Positions 46,457-55,981 are shown, counted from the first letter of the stretch. The stretch is 64,000 nt of DNA from Bacteroidia bacterium (GCA_002749065.1 PDTX01000008.1:35405-99404), one strand, 5' to 3'. The notes: generated from the letters alone by a model not told the origin. A program made the numbers and translations.

Positions 46457-48019
46457 ATGTCGCAGGTTGGAGAGATAAGATTTTCAGGTAGGTACATAGG
46501 GCTATGCCTATTGCTCTTGCTCTGCGGACTTGCTCCTGGGCTCGTGAGGGCGCAACTTCTCAACAGCGCGCTCATCGCGGACCGTTGCGGGCGAGGGGTG
46601 GTGTACATCAGCGTGAATGGTTCGCAGGGCAGCGGATTTCTCATCAATAGGAGTGGCTACGTGCTGACCAACTGGCATGTGGTGGACGAAGCCCCTCGCC
46701 GCATCAGGGTGCAATTCCGCGATGAGGACATGACGTATGTAGCTACCGTCCATAGCCGGGATAAGATGCGGGATATCGCCCTGCTGAGGTTGCAGAATTT
46801 CTCGTACAATGAGAGGGTGCATACGGTTCTCCCCCTGCTGGAAATGCAGCCTCCCAAGGGGGACCCCGTCGTGGCGTACGGCAATCCGCAGGGGGAGGAA
46901 TTCGTCGTAACGCGTGGCATCATCTCGAAGCTGAGGGTGAAAGAATGGTCGTGGTTCCTGCAGACGGATGCGCCGATAAACGGGGGGAATTCCGGGGGAC
47001 CGCTTATCAATCGTCTTGGGCAGGTAGTGGGTATGAACAGCGCGTCCCGCCTCGACCGTTACAGCGGGGATAAGCTGCAGAATATGAACTACGCCGTTCG
47101 CTCCGACATCCTCGTTGCCCATCTGCGGAGGCGGGGGGTGCAATTTGCCACTACCCCGCTAATTCGGGAGGCTGAGTTGCTGGGGGAGGTACGTGTGTCG
47201 GAGGAGGAGCTTCGGGCAATAGGCGAGGCCAAGGCCCGGCGTATCCGTATGCAGGCACGATTGGACTCCATTGAGCAGGCAGAGCGGATGGAGCGTCTGC
47301 GCCGGGAGGCGCGGGCCCGTGCGCTGCAGGATTCCATAGCCCTCGAGGAGGAGAGGGTAAGGCGTGCGCAGAGGTTGCGTGAGGAGGCCTATGAAGCGGC
47401 GCAGCGCGCTGAGCGTGAGCGCCTGGAGCTGGAACGTGCTAAGCTGGAGGAGAAGCAGCGCAGGGCGGCGTATAGGGCATCGTTGCCAGAGCACATCGTA
47501 CTGCGTATCGGCGGGGGAGGGCTCTACCTCTTCCCCTTCGACGAGTCGCTTCGCCTTGCGAGCGCATGGTATGAGCCGCTGTCCTGGTACACGACGGCGG
47601 ATGTGGGCTATCGTTTCGCCGTTTCCGCTGAGGAACTTGGGACGGTGCTCGGGGTTTTCGGGCGCTTTGGCTCGTTCGGCGCGGCGGCTCTGACCCCGCT
47701 GCTTCCCTACCTGGGTTGGGAGGCCTACTCAGTGGGCAGCAGCTGGAACCCCTTCCTCGAGGCGGAGGCCGGGCTTCTCATCAAGAGCTGGTTTCGTCTG
47801 AGCGGAGGTGTGGGCCAGCAGCTACTCACGCCCCGCACGGCAGCGTCTTCGGCGCGCGTATGGAGGCGCTACTACGTGGCGACCTTGGGGATTACCCTTC
47901 CCTGGTACTGGGTGAATGTTTCCACCAATGCGTGCGGCCTGTTTGGAGGCGTGTATTCCACTCCGATGCTACGCTTCGAGCTGGCCATGCAGCTGCGGTT
48001 GGCATTTGGGAGGTGGTAG
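46457..48019 (+). CDS. Trypsin-like (S1C/HtrA-type) protease with coiled coil and C-terminal domain
   Basis: A 520-aa protein. A hydrophobic export segment (about residues 14-32) is followed by a trypsin fold with the full triad H74 (TNWHVV), D106 (RDIALL) and S179 (GGNSGGPL). No PDZ domain follows; instead there is a long Arg/Glu-rich coiled coil (about 225-345) and a beta-rich C-terminal region (about 350-520) that could be a small barrel or outer-membrane domain. It is likely periplasmic or envelope-associated. It follows the chaperone operon and so may handle proteins in the same envelope-stress pathway, which is inference. Confidence 0.82.
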   Translation: MSQVGEIRFSGRYIGLCLLLLLCGLAPGLVRAQLLNSALIADRCGRGVVYISVNGSQGSGFLINRSGYVLTNWHVVDEAPRRIRVQFRDEDMTYVATVHSRDKMRDIALLRLQNFSYNERVHTVLPLLEMQPPKGDPVVAYGNPQGEEFVVTRGIISKLRVKEWSWFLQTDAPINGGNSGGPLINRLGQVVGMNSASRLDRYSGDKLQNMNYAVRSDILVAHLRRRGVQFATTPLIREAELLGEVRVSEEELRAIGEAKARRIRMQARLDSIEQAERMERLRREARARALQDSIALEEERVRRAQRLREEAYEAAQRAERERLELERAKLEEKQRRAAYRASLPEHIVLRIGGGGLYLFPFDESLRLASAWYEPLSWYTTADVGYRFAVSAEELGTVLGVFGRFGSFGAAALTPLLPYLGWEAYSVGSSWNPFLEAEAGLLIKSWFRLSGGVGQQLLTPRTAASSARVWRRYYVATLGITLPWYWVNVSTNACGLFGGVYSTPMLRFELAMQLRLAFGRW

Positions 48020-48074
48020 AAGTGAAGGGATAAAGATGGGTTAATCAGATGTTATCAACAAATCACGCGCAATC

Positions 48075-48488
48075 ATGAATTACTTTACCAACGCATTTAG
48101 CGTAGCTTTTGGGCAGCAGGGGCGTGCGAGGCGCGGAGAGTTCTGGACGTTTACCTTTGTTAGCACGCTTATTATTTATGTGTTGTCACGTGGCATATAT
48201 GGCATGCTAGTTTTCAGCGACGATCCGCTAGAAGTAAAGCTACGCCTCCTTTCAGGCCCGATATTCGGCCTTCTAATCCTCTCATATGTTGGGTTTAATG
48301 TGCAGGTCCGTCGCCTGCACGATACGGGTCGCTCCGCGTGGCACCTCCTATGGCATCTTCTCCCTGGGATTGGCCACATCGTGCTGCTGGTCTTCTTCTG
48401 CAAGGCCGGGACGGTCGGGCCCAACAAGTATGGGCCAGACCCCAAGGGGAGTGGTGAAATGCTAAAGGATATAGCCCATGAAGCGTAG
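48075..48488 (+). CDS. DUF805 membrane protein
   Basis: A 137-aa protein of the DUF805 family. It has the family start (FTNAFSVAFGQQGRARRGEFWTF), four hydrophobic segments, the RRLHDTGRSAW motif near residue 76, and a short C-terminal tail (KAGTVGPNKYGPDPKG). Function of the family is unknown. Its last 11 bases overlap the start of the next gene. Confidence 0.88.
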   Translation: MNYFTNAFSVAFGQQGRARRGEFWTFTFVSTLIIYVLSRGIYGMLVFSDDPLEVKLRLLSGPIFGLLILSYVGFNVQVRRLHDTGRSAWHLLWHLLPGIGHIVLLVFFCKAGTVGPNKYGPDPKGSGEMLKDIAHEA

Positions 48489-49094
48489 CGCCATCATTCT
48501 GATAATCACCCTCCTGCCGTTCATCGCCTTCGCAGGGGATGGGTGGCAGAGCATACGGCTCCCGGGGCTGGGGCGAATTCCCCTTCCGCCCACCATGGAG
48601 GTGCAGGGGGGGATATCCGCAGCATAGTCAATGCGTTCCGGAGGGATATCGGCGTGCGGCCCTCAAAGTTAACGCTCCAGCAAAGGGGGATAAATGCCCT
48701 GGAGCCAGATGCCTTCGACACGTACGCACGTGTCATTGTCGAGACGGCGCCAATCGCTACGGCCGAGAGGCTCGAGCTGATTGCCGCGATGGATAGCACC
48801 CCGCATGCAGAGCTCGCTGCCTACCATGAGGATTTATTGCGAGAGAGCTTACGCTCATCCAATATCCGTTTGCTGAGTTTTGTCGATTTCTCCTGGGCGA
48901 AGCGCAAGGGGTATAGATGCCGGCGTATGGTCTACCGCCGCTCTCTGGATGGTGGGCCCGCCACGCGCGTTGAGAATTACTGGTATATCCTTCCTAAGAT
49001 GGTCGTGACCGTCATGATTTCCTACTGGGAGCAGGATGCGGACATGTGGCGCAGTACCCTTGAGCGGCTGGAGAGGAGTATCGTTTTGGACTAG
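48478..49094 (+). pseudogene. Secreted protein gene frameshifted at a poly-G tract
   Basis: From the ATG at 48478 the frame gives a signal peptide (MKRSAIILIITLLPFIAFAG) and the segment IRLPGLGRIPLPPTMEVQ, then stops at 48625-48627. The frame that continues the protein (from DIRSIVNAFRRDIG at 48612 to the stop at 49092) is shifted by one base. The junction lies in a run of seven Gs (48606-48612); with eight Gs the two parts would fuse into about 205 residues. This may be a real frameshift, a phase-variable switch or a sequencing error in the homopolymer. Family not identified. It overlaps the DUF805 gene, so it is translationally linked to it. Confidence 0.7.
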
Positions 49095-49121
49095 TATTCG
49101 TTTCACCTTAGCAAAAAAACC

Positions 49122-49280
49122 ATGTCGAAAGGGTTAAAAATCCTACTCATTGTAATTATTCTTTTTGTGGTAATGTCCTTCAAGGCCTATGCCCGGGAGG
49201 TGCATGGATTTACGATAATATCCAGTATAGCTTTGGTCTTTGGCGTGAGCTTTGCTGTGCATATATGGCGGAAGTGGTGA
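49122..49280 (+). CDS. 52-aa membrane protein
   Basis: A small reading frame with ATG at 49122. It encodes two hydrophobic helices (about residues 6-18 and 30-45) separated by a short polar turn and ends in HIWRKW. It lies 27 bases after the frameshifted gene on the same strand and may be the end of that transcript. It is AT-richer than its surroundings. No family recognised. Confidence 0.5.
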   Translation: MSKGLKILLIVIILFVVMSFKAYAREVHGFTIISSIALVFGVSFAVHIWRKW

Positions 49281-49435
49281 CCCTGCCCGATTGGGAGCGG
49301 GAGACTAGTCGCGCACCTCCGGGCAGCTGGGGGTAGCGCGCGCCAGGCTCAATGTCGCCCCCTGCTCGAATGCATCCCCCCCCAGCCGCTATGGCCTATT
49401 CTTCTTAACCATCAGGCGCTTGGGGAGAGCCGAGC

Positions 49436-51388
49436 CTACTCCCTCTTCTCCCCCAGCTCCTCCGGCACCGGCACGGTCGTTGCCCCCTCGCCTTCGGCGC
49501 GCACCACGCGGTAGTGCGGCGACATGATCTCTATGTCGCGCATCGCGAAGGTGTACTGTATGTTGGCGTGCAGCTCCGAGTAGATGGCCGCCATGCGCGT
49601 CGGGGCGTGCGTGTAGAGGTTCAGCTCGTAGGCCACGTAGTAGTCGTCCAGGCTCTTCTGGTGCACGAAGGGGCGGGGCATCTTGGCCACGTGGGTGGTC
49701 ATCTCGGCCGCCTCGATGAGGGCCTCGTGCACCTTCGGCCAGGGCACGTCGTAGCCGATGGTCACCATCGTGTGCAGGATCAGCCCCTGCTTGCGGGCGT
49801 GCGCGCTGTAGTTGGTCGTGGTCGAGGAGAGCACCATCGAGTTCGGGATCGTGATCTCCTCGTTCTTGGCCGTCTTCAGCCGGACCACCAGCATGCTCTT
49901 CTCCACCACGTCGCCGGTGATCTCCCCGATCTTGATGCGCTCCCCGATGCGGAACGGCCGCATGTAGGTGATGACCAGCCCGGCCACCATGTTGGAGATG
50001 GCCGTCGACGAGCCCAGCGAGAAGAGGACGCCCAGGAAGACCGACACCCCCTTGAAGAAGCCGGAGTCCGAGCCCGGGAGGTAGGGGAAAATCAGGATTA
50101 GGGTGAAGGCGTATAGCAGGATGCGCACGATGTTGTAGGTCGGCATCGCCCAGTCGCGGTGGAACTTCCGGATGTGCAGCTTGCCGGCCTCCATCTCCCG
50201 GAAGAAGTACTTCACCGTCCGCAGGACGTAGCGCATGATCAGCACGATGGCCAGGATGGTGAACAGGTTCGGCACGTAGCCCCAGATGCCCAGCAGGATG
50301 TTCTGGATGGGGCTGGTGATGAAGTCCACCAGGGTGTTGACCCACTGCCGGGTGAAGGGGAAGAGGTTGAAGATGTACAGCAGGCCGATGTAGATCATCA
50401 GCAGCAGGATCATGTAGCGCAGGATGCTCAGGCCGATGTTGAATATGCGGAGCTTCTGCTGCTTGGACACCAGCACGTAGTTGCCCACGTGCAGCTCGCT
50501 GATGCGGTGCCGCAGCTTGAGGGTGACGCGGTAGCGCACCACGCGCTGCAGGCGGCTCAGGCCGTAGGCGCTCAGGATGACCGTCAGGAGTATGGCCAGG
50601 AAGATGCCCACCCGTTTCAGCCACTGGTAGAGGCTGTTGGCCTCGCGCGCGGTGGCGATGTTCTCCCCCACCACCGTGGCGTAGTGCCGGGCCAGCTCCT
50701 CGGGCTGCTTGTCGTTCCACACCCCGTCGATTTCCGAGACCCCCAGGATGGGCGTGCGGGTGTAGAGCACGGTGTAGTAGCCGTTGTCCAGGCTGATGCG
50801 CATCGAGTCGGGCGAGAAGTCGTAGCTGTCGTCCTCGAAGATGTCCAGGATGCGCTGGGTGGCCGAGGTGGCGCGGTCGCGCGCGCTGAAGGGGCCGAGG
50901 CTGGAGTATATCAGGAAGAGCGTGTCCTGCTCGGGCCCCAGCACCGGGATGCCCTGCACGTGGGAGCGGAGGGAGTCAATCCGTAGCCGCATCAGGGCCT
51001 TGCGCCCCTCCTCCCGCTCGCGGATTTCCTGCAGCTGCTGCTCAATGCGCGCTTTGGTCCGCCCGTCCTTGGTGCGCAGCTTGGCCAGCCGCTCCTCCAG
51101 CGCGGCCTGCCGGAGCGAGTCGCGCTCGCGGAGCTGCTGCATCTCCTCGAGCCGGGCCTGGTAGGCCGTCATCTTCGCCTGGTTGATGGAGTCGATGTTC
51201 ACCGTGTCGGCCGCCGCCCCATCCGCCCCGCTGAGGGTGTCCACCAGCGGGAGGTTCGCCGTATCCTTGCCCGCCTTCTGGCCCTTGGGCTTCGGGCCGC
51301 CCAGGGCCGTCTGCCCCCAGGCCAGGGGCCCGGAGGCCGCCAGGAGGCAGAGGAGGAGCACCCGAGCGTATTGTCCTATGGTCTTCAT
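49436..51388 (-). CDS. MscS-family mechanosensitive channel with extended N-terminus
   Basis: A 650-aa protein. A signal peptide (MKTIGQYARVLLLCLLAASGPLAWG) precedes about 230 residues that include a charged coiled coil (about 55-135) and should be periplasmic. About five transmembrane helices follow from residue 260, then the MscS pore and beta domain (SDSGFFKGVSVFLGVLFSLGSSTAISNMVAGLVITYMRPFRIGERIKIGEITGDVVEKS). It would release small solutes on osmotic downshock. The ATG at 51388 was chosen for the signal peptide; a longer frame upstream crosses the promoter. It is divergent from an osmolyte-binding lipoprotein gene, which fits an osmotic theme. Confidence 0.87.
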   Translation of the reverse strand: MKTIGQYARVLLLCLLAASGPLAWGQTALGGPKPKGQKAGKDTANLPLVDTLSGADGAAADTVNIDSINQAKMTAYQARLEEMQQLRERDSLRQAALEERLAKLRTKDGRTKARIEQQLQEIREREEGRKALMRLRIDSLRSHVQGIPVLGPEQDTLFLIYSSLGPFSARDRATSATQRILDIFEDDSYDFSPDSMRISLDNGYYTVLYTRTPILGVSEIDGVWNDKQPEELARHYATVVGENIATAREANSLYQWLKRVGIFLAILLTVILSAYGLSRLQRVVRYRVTLKLRHRISELHVGNYVLVSKQQKLRIFNIGLSILRYMILLLMIYIGLLYIFNLFPFTRQWVNTLVDFITSPIQNILLGIWGYVPNLFTILAIVLIMRYVLRTVKYFFREMEAGKLHIRKFHRDWAMPTYNIVRILLYAFTLILIFPYLPGSDSGFFKGVSVFLGVLFSLGSSTAISNMVAGLVITYMRPFRIGERIKIGEITGDVVEKSMLVVRLKTAKNEEITIPNSMVLSSTTTNYSAHARKQGLILHTMVTIGYDVPWPKVHEALIEAAEMTTHVAKMPRPFVHQKSLDDYYVAYELNLYTHAPTRMAAIYSELHANIQYTFAMRDIEIMSPHYRVVRAEGEGATTVPVPEELGEKRE

Positions 51389-51507
51389 CGCGCTAGTAGC
51401 TAGATATATTCTTCCATTGTTTTGCGGCACCAGGGCTGCCCGCGAAGCGGGGGATTCACGCGCATTTCCCCCGTGATACGCCCCGCTGGACGGCCCGAAT
51501 GGCGACG

Positions 51508-51515
51508 CAAACATA
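51508..51515 (-). promoter_or_regulatory. -7 element for the MscS gene
   Basis: TATGTTTG on the minus strand matches TAnnTTTG, 120 bases before the start codon. Confidence 0.55.
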
Positions 51516-51559
51516 GCACAAAAATCCGTACCCCGCGGAGGGCGGTATCCCACTTTTTG

Positions 51560-51567
51560 TACCTTTG
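51560..51567 (+). promoter_or_regulatory. -7 element for the glycine-betaine-type binding protein gene
   Basis: TACCTTTG on the plus strand, 94 bases before the ATG at 51661. The divergent element at 51508-51515 lies 45 bases away. Confidence 0.65.
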
Positions 51568-51660
51568 CCCCCGCGCAGGTCCGTTCCGCCCATCGTCTGG
51601 CATCCCTGCGCGGCGAGAAGTAGCTGCACCATCCTGTATATCAAACCAATCCCGCGGTCC

Positions 51661-52527
51661 ATGAGACTCCCCGTCCTACCCCTCATTCTGGCCTTGCCCC
51701 TACTCCTCTTCGGGGGTTGCGGGGGCCGTCCGTCCGGTGCGGCCCAGCCGGCCCAGCCGACCGTCAGCCTGGCCTATATCGACGGCTGGGCCGAGGCCGT
51801 GGCGATGAGCTTCCTCATGGCCGAGGTGCTCAAGGAGCAGGGCTACGAGGTGCGCCTCCGGAAGGCCACCAACGACATGATCTTCGCCTCGCTGGCCAAC
51901 GGCGACCTGGACGTGTTCATGGACGTGTGGTACCCCTCCACGAACTCCAACCGGGTGAAGAAGTTCGGCGACCGGATTGAGCGCGTGGGGGTCAACTTCG
52001 ACAGCGCGCGGCTGGGGCTGGTGGTGCCCGACTACGTGCCCATCGCCTCCATCGAGGAGCTGAACGCCCACGCCGAGCGCCTCGGTGGCCGGATAGTGGG
52101 GATAGAGAGCGGCTCGGCCCTGGTCGGCATGACGGGGGTGGCCATCGACCGCTACGGCCTCGAGCTCCGCCAGGTCACCTCCTCCACCGTGGCCATGCTC
52201 GCCGAGCTGCAGAAGGCCATCGCGGAGAAGCGGTGGATTGTCGTGACGGCCTGGCAGCCCCACTGGATGTTCGGCCGCTACCCCCTCCGCTTCCTCGACG
52301 ACCCCCAGAAGGTGTATGACGACACGGAGCGCATCGAGACCTACTGCCGCCGGGGCTTCATGACCGACGACCCCCGCGCCACCCGCATTCTCGAGCGCTT
52401 CCACCTGAGCCCCGAGCAGATGGCGAGCCTCCTGCTGCGGATGGAGGGCAAGGGCTCGCCCGCCGAGCTGGCCCGTGGGTGGATGGAGGAGAACCGCGCG
52501 GTGGTGGGGGAGTGGGTGGGGGAGTAG
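51661..52527 (+). CDS. Glycine betaine/proline-type ABC transporter substrate-binding lipoprotein
   Basis: A 288-aa lipoprotein of the OpuAC/ProX family. A signal peptide with lipobox LLFGGC (Cys near residue 20) is followed by the binding domain; DGWAEAVAMSFLMAEVLKEQGYEV, DLDVFMDVWYPS and WIVVTAWQPHWMFGRYPLRFL are family landmarks with the expected aromatic residues for a quaternary amine. It would deliver an osmolyte or choline-like compound. No permease or ATPase gene is adjacent, so its partners are elsewhere or the protein works otherwise. The ATG at 51661 is chosen for the signal peptide. Confidence 0.88.
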   Translation: MRLPVLPLILALPLLLFGGCGGRPSGAAQPAQPTVSLAYIDGWAEAVAMSFLMAEVLKEQGYEVRLRKATNDMIFASLANGDLDVFMDVWYPSTNSNRVKKFGDRIERVGVNFDSARLGLVVPDYVPIASIEELNAHAERLGGRIVGIESGSALVGMTGVAIDRYGLELRQVTSSTVAMLAELQKAIAEKRWIVVTAWQPHWMFGRYPLRFLDDPQKVYDDTERIETYCRRGFMTDDPRATRILERFHLSPEQMASLLLRMEGKGSPAELARGWMEENRAVVGEWVGE

Positions 52528-52555
52528 GGGGGCGCTCGGTGGAGGGGCTATGTCC

Positions 52556-54967
52556 TCACCCCGCTAGGAATTCGTACTCATACACCTTCTCCGCGATTTT
52601 CTCGCCCAGCGCCAGCCGCTTGGCGCGGATTTCCCCCGCCAGCCGGTTGTACTCCGCGTCGTCGCTCCTGGGGTTCATGCGCCCCTTGCTGCTCACGCCC
52701 TGGAAGTGGTGTCGGATGTCGTAGTAGGAGGCGTTCACGTTGGCCGCGGGCTGGGCGTGGTAGTACCGCCAGAGGGCGAGGCCGGCATCCAGCAGGGCCT
52801 GGGCCGCGGGGGCTCCCGTTGTCTCGGGCAGCTTCCCGGCGATGAAGTCGAGCATGAAGTGGGAGGCGTAGCGGTCCTTGGCATTCACCTCCGCCTCGGG
52901 GAAGGGAATCCAGTGGTTGGTGCCCTCGGTGAAGGAGATGCGGTTCTGGCCGTGGAGGAGGGCGTAGGCCAGGCAGTCAGAGTGGAACTCGGGGTCGTCG
53001 AGCCAGCCGTCGTTGGGCCAGAGGAACTGGTCGCGGTCGTTGAGCCAATCGGCCTTGATGCAGAGGCGGACGGCGAAGTAGGCGGCCCATGGGATGAGCG
53101 TGTTGGCCTGTATGTCGAGGCAATACCGTTTTTGCGGCCTCGAGAGGAAGGCCAGCTGCGAGTTGTGCTGGAAGTCCGGGGGTGTACCGGGGACATGCCC
53201 TACGATAGGCCCTTCGCCTACCGGGGCCACCGCTCGCATCCACTCGTTGATGCGCCTTGTGCCGTTGTAGTGGTAGAAGCGTTTCACCCCCTCGCGTACG
53301 ACGGCCGCCTCGGCCTGCTTGCCGCTCAGGCTGTACACGTCGGCGGCAATCCCCTCGGTCTTGGTGGCTAGGCCTGTGTCCCAGATGAAGAAGCCGATGG
53401 GGAACTGGCCCTGCACGTTGTCGAAGGTGCTGCCCGGGACGACGAAAAGGCGCTTCAGCTCGGCGTTGAAGCTATGCCGAAATGTGGTGAAGTTGGCTCC
53501 CTGCAGCATCTTAATCTTCGAGAAATGGCCTAGTATGCAGCCATCCATCTCCTGGTATACCCGCATGATGAACTGGGCGAACAGCTCGTTGCGGGCCTTG
53601 CCGAGCTGCGCCCCGTAGCGTTTGCCCACCAGATGCTCGGTGGCCAGGCCGCTACGATTGGCCCCCGTGCCGGTGACCGTCCGGGCATTGGTCGCCTCGG
53701 CGTAGGGCGGGTTGATGTACACCACCAGCTTCTTTCGTTTTTCGGGGTCTTCCACGATTTGCCGCAGCCCCTTGGGGAGCTTGCTGAAGTCGTCGTTCAG
53801 GAAGTCGAACCGGAAGACATGGCTCTCGAGCAGGTTCGCGCCGTTGGCGATGCGCTGGTGCATGACATCGATGTCAGCCTGGTCAAGGGTGGAGGCCCAG
53901 ATGTTGTACTTGTTCGTTAGCCCTGCGAGGAGGTTGCCCGTCCCGGCGGCGCAGTCCCAGACGTAGTACTCGTCCTGCCAGTCCGCGCCCAGGTAATCCG
54001 CGAGGTACTGCTGCGAGATTTCCACCCACGGCCGGGGCGTGAAGAAGCTGCCCTTACGCTCACGCACATCCTGCGGCACGAGGAGGTCACGCCGCTCGAG
54101 GATGTAGTCCCAGTAGACCTCGTCGGGTGGCCGCTGGTAGGCGCGCCAGAAGTTGGCGTGGGCCGTGCCGCCGTCGTTGAAGTCTATGTCTGAGTAGAGC
54201 ATCCTGCCGGTGGCTCCAGATTTTCCCTCGGATAGGCGGTAGCGGTCGTCCTGCAGCAGCACGTTGAGCTTATCGAGGATGCTGTGGTTGTCGCGGGAGA
54301 GGATGTCGGCCAGGTAGAAGTCCGCATCGATGATGCCGTACGCCTTCACCTCGTCCCACCTCACGGCGATGGTGGGCTGGACGGCTTCGAGCCAGCGGGA
54401 GTAGATGGAGATGAAGTTGTTGCGGTCAATCTGGAGCAGGGTGGTGGTCTGGGCCGCGTTGAAGTTGCGCTGGACGAACAGCGAGAGCGGGCCCTTCCTA
54501 TCCGGCTTGAGCTCGAAGCGTAGGCCCTCCTGCTCGAGCGTGTCGGCCACCAGCTGGGCCAGCTGCCGGAACTCCCGGGTGCCGTGGTCCGAGGGCGGGA
54601 CGTTCCAGTTGAAGTCGTTCTGGTAGAACACCTCCTGCACCGCGGCGTACGGCAGGAAAATGATGCGCTCGCAGTCGAACGCCCCCAGGAATTTAGGCGG
54701 GGTATGCCTATCGAAGGTCCTTGCTTTCCCGATGGTTAGCAACAGCTGCACCAGCGCCTCATCCAGCCTCGCCTTCCCCACCCGGCCCTTCTTGGCCTCG
54801 GCCCAGAGGTGGGGCGATACGAGTTCGTCCAGCGTACCCTTCGTGGTGTGCGGGTACACGGCGAAGTCTATCTTGCCGATGATGCGGGTGCAGTCGTGGG
54901 CGAAGAAGACCGTGTCGGCCACCTCGTTCTTGAGCTGCTCCTCGGGTATGCTGGGGGTGAAGGCCAT
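52556..54967 (-). CDS. Large DNA (adenine) methyltransferase, possibly type IIG restriction-modification enzyme
   Basis: An 803-aa protein. The SAM-binding motif I DCAAGTGNLL (near residue 351) and the catalytic motif IV NPPY (INPPYAEA, near 415) mark an N6-adenine or N4-cytosine amino-methylase of the gamma type. The N-terminal 100 residues contain a possible PD-(D/E)XK arrangement (KIDFAVYP...LWAEAKKGR), as in single-chain type IIG enzymes such as Eco57I, and the C-terminal 300 residues could hold the recognition domain. No separate specificity or restriction gene is adjacent. A -7 element lies 36 bases before the start. It may be an orphan methylase or a complete R-M enzyme. Confidence 0.85.
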   Translation of the reverse strand: MAFTPSIPEEQLKNEVADTVFFAHDCTRIIGKIDFAVYPHTTKGTLDELVSPHLWAEAKKGRVGKARLDEALVQLLLTIGKARTFDRHTPPKFLGAFDCERIIFLPYAAVQEVFYQNDFNWNVPPSDHGTREFRQLAQLVADTLEQEGLRFELKPDRKGPLSLFVQRNFNAAQTTTLLQIDRNNFISIYSRWLEAVQPTIAVRWDEVKAYGIIDADFYLADILSRDNHSILDKLNVLLQDDRYRLSEGKSGATGRMLYSDIDFNDGGTAHANFWRAYQRPPDEVYWDYILERRDLLVPQDVRERKGSFFTPRPWVEISQQYLADYLGADWQDEYYVWDCAAGTGNLLAGLTNKYNIWASTLDQADIDVMHQRIANGANLLESHVFRFDFLNDDFSKLPKGLRQIVEDPEKRKKLVVYINPPYAEATNARTVTGTGANRSGLATEHLVGKRYGAQLGKARNELFAQFIMRVYQEMDGCILGHFSKIKMLQGANFTTFRHSFNAELKRLFVVPGSTFDNVQGQFPIGFFIWDTGLATKTEGIAADVYSLSGKQAEAAVVREGVKRFYHYNGTRRINEWMRAVAPVGEGPIVGHVPGTPPDFQHNSQLAFLSRPQKRYCLDIQANTLIPWAAYFAVRLCIKADWLNDRDQFLWPNDGWLDDPEFHSDCLAYALLHGQNRISFTEGTNHWIPFPEAEVNAKDRYASHFMLDFIAGKLPETTGAPAAQALLDAGLALWRYYHAQPAANVNASYYDIRHHFQGVSSKGRMNPRSDDAEYNRLAGEIRAKRLALGEKIAEKVYEYEFLAG

Positions 54968-55002
54968 ATGCCACCTGTTTTGGGGGGATGTGAAACTCGG
55001 TC

Positions 55003-55010
55003 CAAAGGTA
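55003..55010 (-). promoter_or_regulatory. -7 element for the methyltransferase gene
   Basis: TACCTTTG on the minus strand, 35 bases before the ATG at 54967. Confidence 0.65.
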
Positions 55011-55172
55011 GGATTATTTTTGCTTGGAGGCCCTTGTCGCCCCCTGAGGCCGGAATCTGCAGCGATGGCGAATCTGGATTAGAGTACGTACCCCCTCTGG
55101 CCCTTTCGTCCCCCAAAACAGCCCCTTCGTAAAAAGCTCGGCCCCCCGTGTCTCCCTATCCCCAGACTTTAC

Positions 55173-55180
55173 TACCTTTG
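55173..55180 (+). promoter_or_regulatory. -7 element for the 55319-56944 gene pair
   Basis: TACCTTTG on the plus strand, 139 bases before the ATG at 55319. No -33 TTG at the expected spacing. Confidence 0.55.
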
Positions 55181-55318
55181 CGCAGAAATAGAACATATCG
55201 GATGTAGGTTGGCGTGCTTGGATAGGCCCGGCGTCTTGCCCGTGGTTGGTGGGGGCCCTGCCGCCTGTCTATTGGACCTCTGGCACCGCATTGCGCCCCA
55301 TGTCGCTAGGTAAATGTC

Positions 55319-55930
55319 ATGCTCATGCCAAGGTACCGTACGCTCCTCTTCCTTCTCCTCCTGGCCGTGCTGCCCCTCCCGTTCGTCGCCTGCTCCCTCC
55401 TGCAGCGCAAGGGGCCGAGGGTCCCCTGCGTCCCGAGGGCGAAGATCAGCCTCATCGGCCTGCAGGGCGAGCAGCAGACCCACGAGTCCATCGACGCGTG
55501 CCCCGGCATCACCGTCCAGGTATTCGGGGCGGGCAAGCCCATGGAGGTAGAGCGGATTACCAGCATGGCCGTCGGCGTGACCACCACCTCCTCCTACCAG
55601 ATCGTCCGGGCCCCCTCCGCCCTCTTCACCCAGGAGCAGCGCGACCTCATCAAGGATGCCGACTCCTTCTCCGTGACCGACATCCGCGTGGTGTTTGCCC
55701 AGTCCGTCGCCCTCGACTCCACCTGCATCGAGGGCGACCCCGGCCGTGAGCACCGCGTGTCGGGAACCATCCGCATCCTCTTCCCCGTGGTCCCGCAGGT
55801 ATGGCCCGACCCCAACGAGGACGAGTACCTGCCGAATGGGGGATTTCCCCGCGACTACATACCCTCGCCGGACGGCAAGCACGTTCGCGACTATGAGCCC
55901 CCGATGGACGAGGAGGAGGAGGACGGCTAG
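55319..55930 (+). CDS. Predicted lipoprotein, unknown function
   Basis: A 203-aa protein. An N-terminal hydrophobic segment ends in PFVACS, a fair lipobox with Cys near residue 25. The mature part has conserved-looking features I cannot assign to a family; it ends in a highly acidic tail (MDEEEEDG). A second in-frame ATG lies two codons downstream. It is followed 51 bases later by a membrane protein gene on the same strand, probably in one transcript. Confidence 0.65.
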   Translation: MLMPRYRTLLFLLLLAVLPLPFVACSLLQRKGPRVPCVPRAKISLIGLQGEQQTHESIDACPGITVQVFGAGKPMEVERITSMAVGVTTTSSYQIVRAPSALFTQEQRDLIKDADSFSVTDIRVVFAQSVALDSTCIEGDPGREHRVSGTIRILFPVVPQVWPDPNEDEYLPNGGFPRDYIPSPDGKHVRDYEPPMDEEEEDG

Positions 55931-55981
55931 CCCGAAAGCCCCGCCTCCGCCGCGCAGTACTAAACCATTCAACATCCGCCC

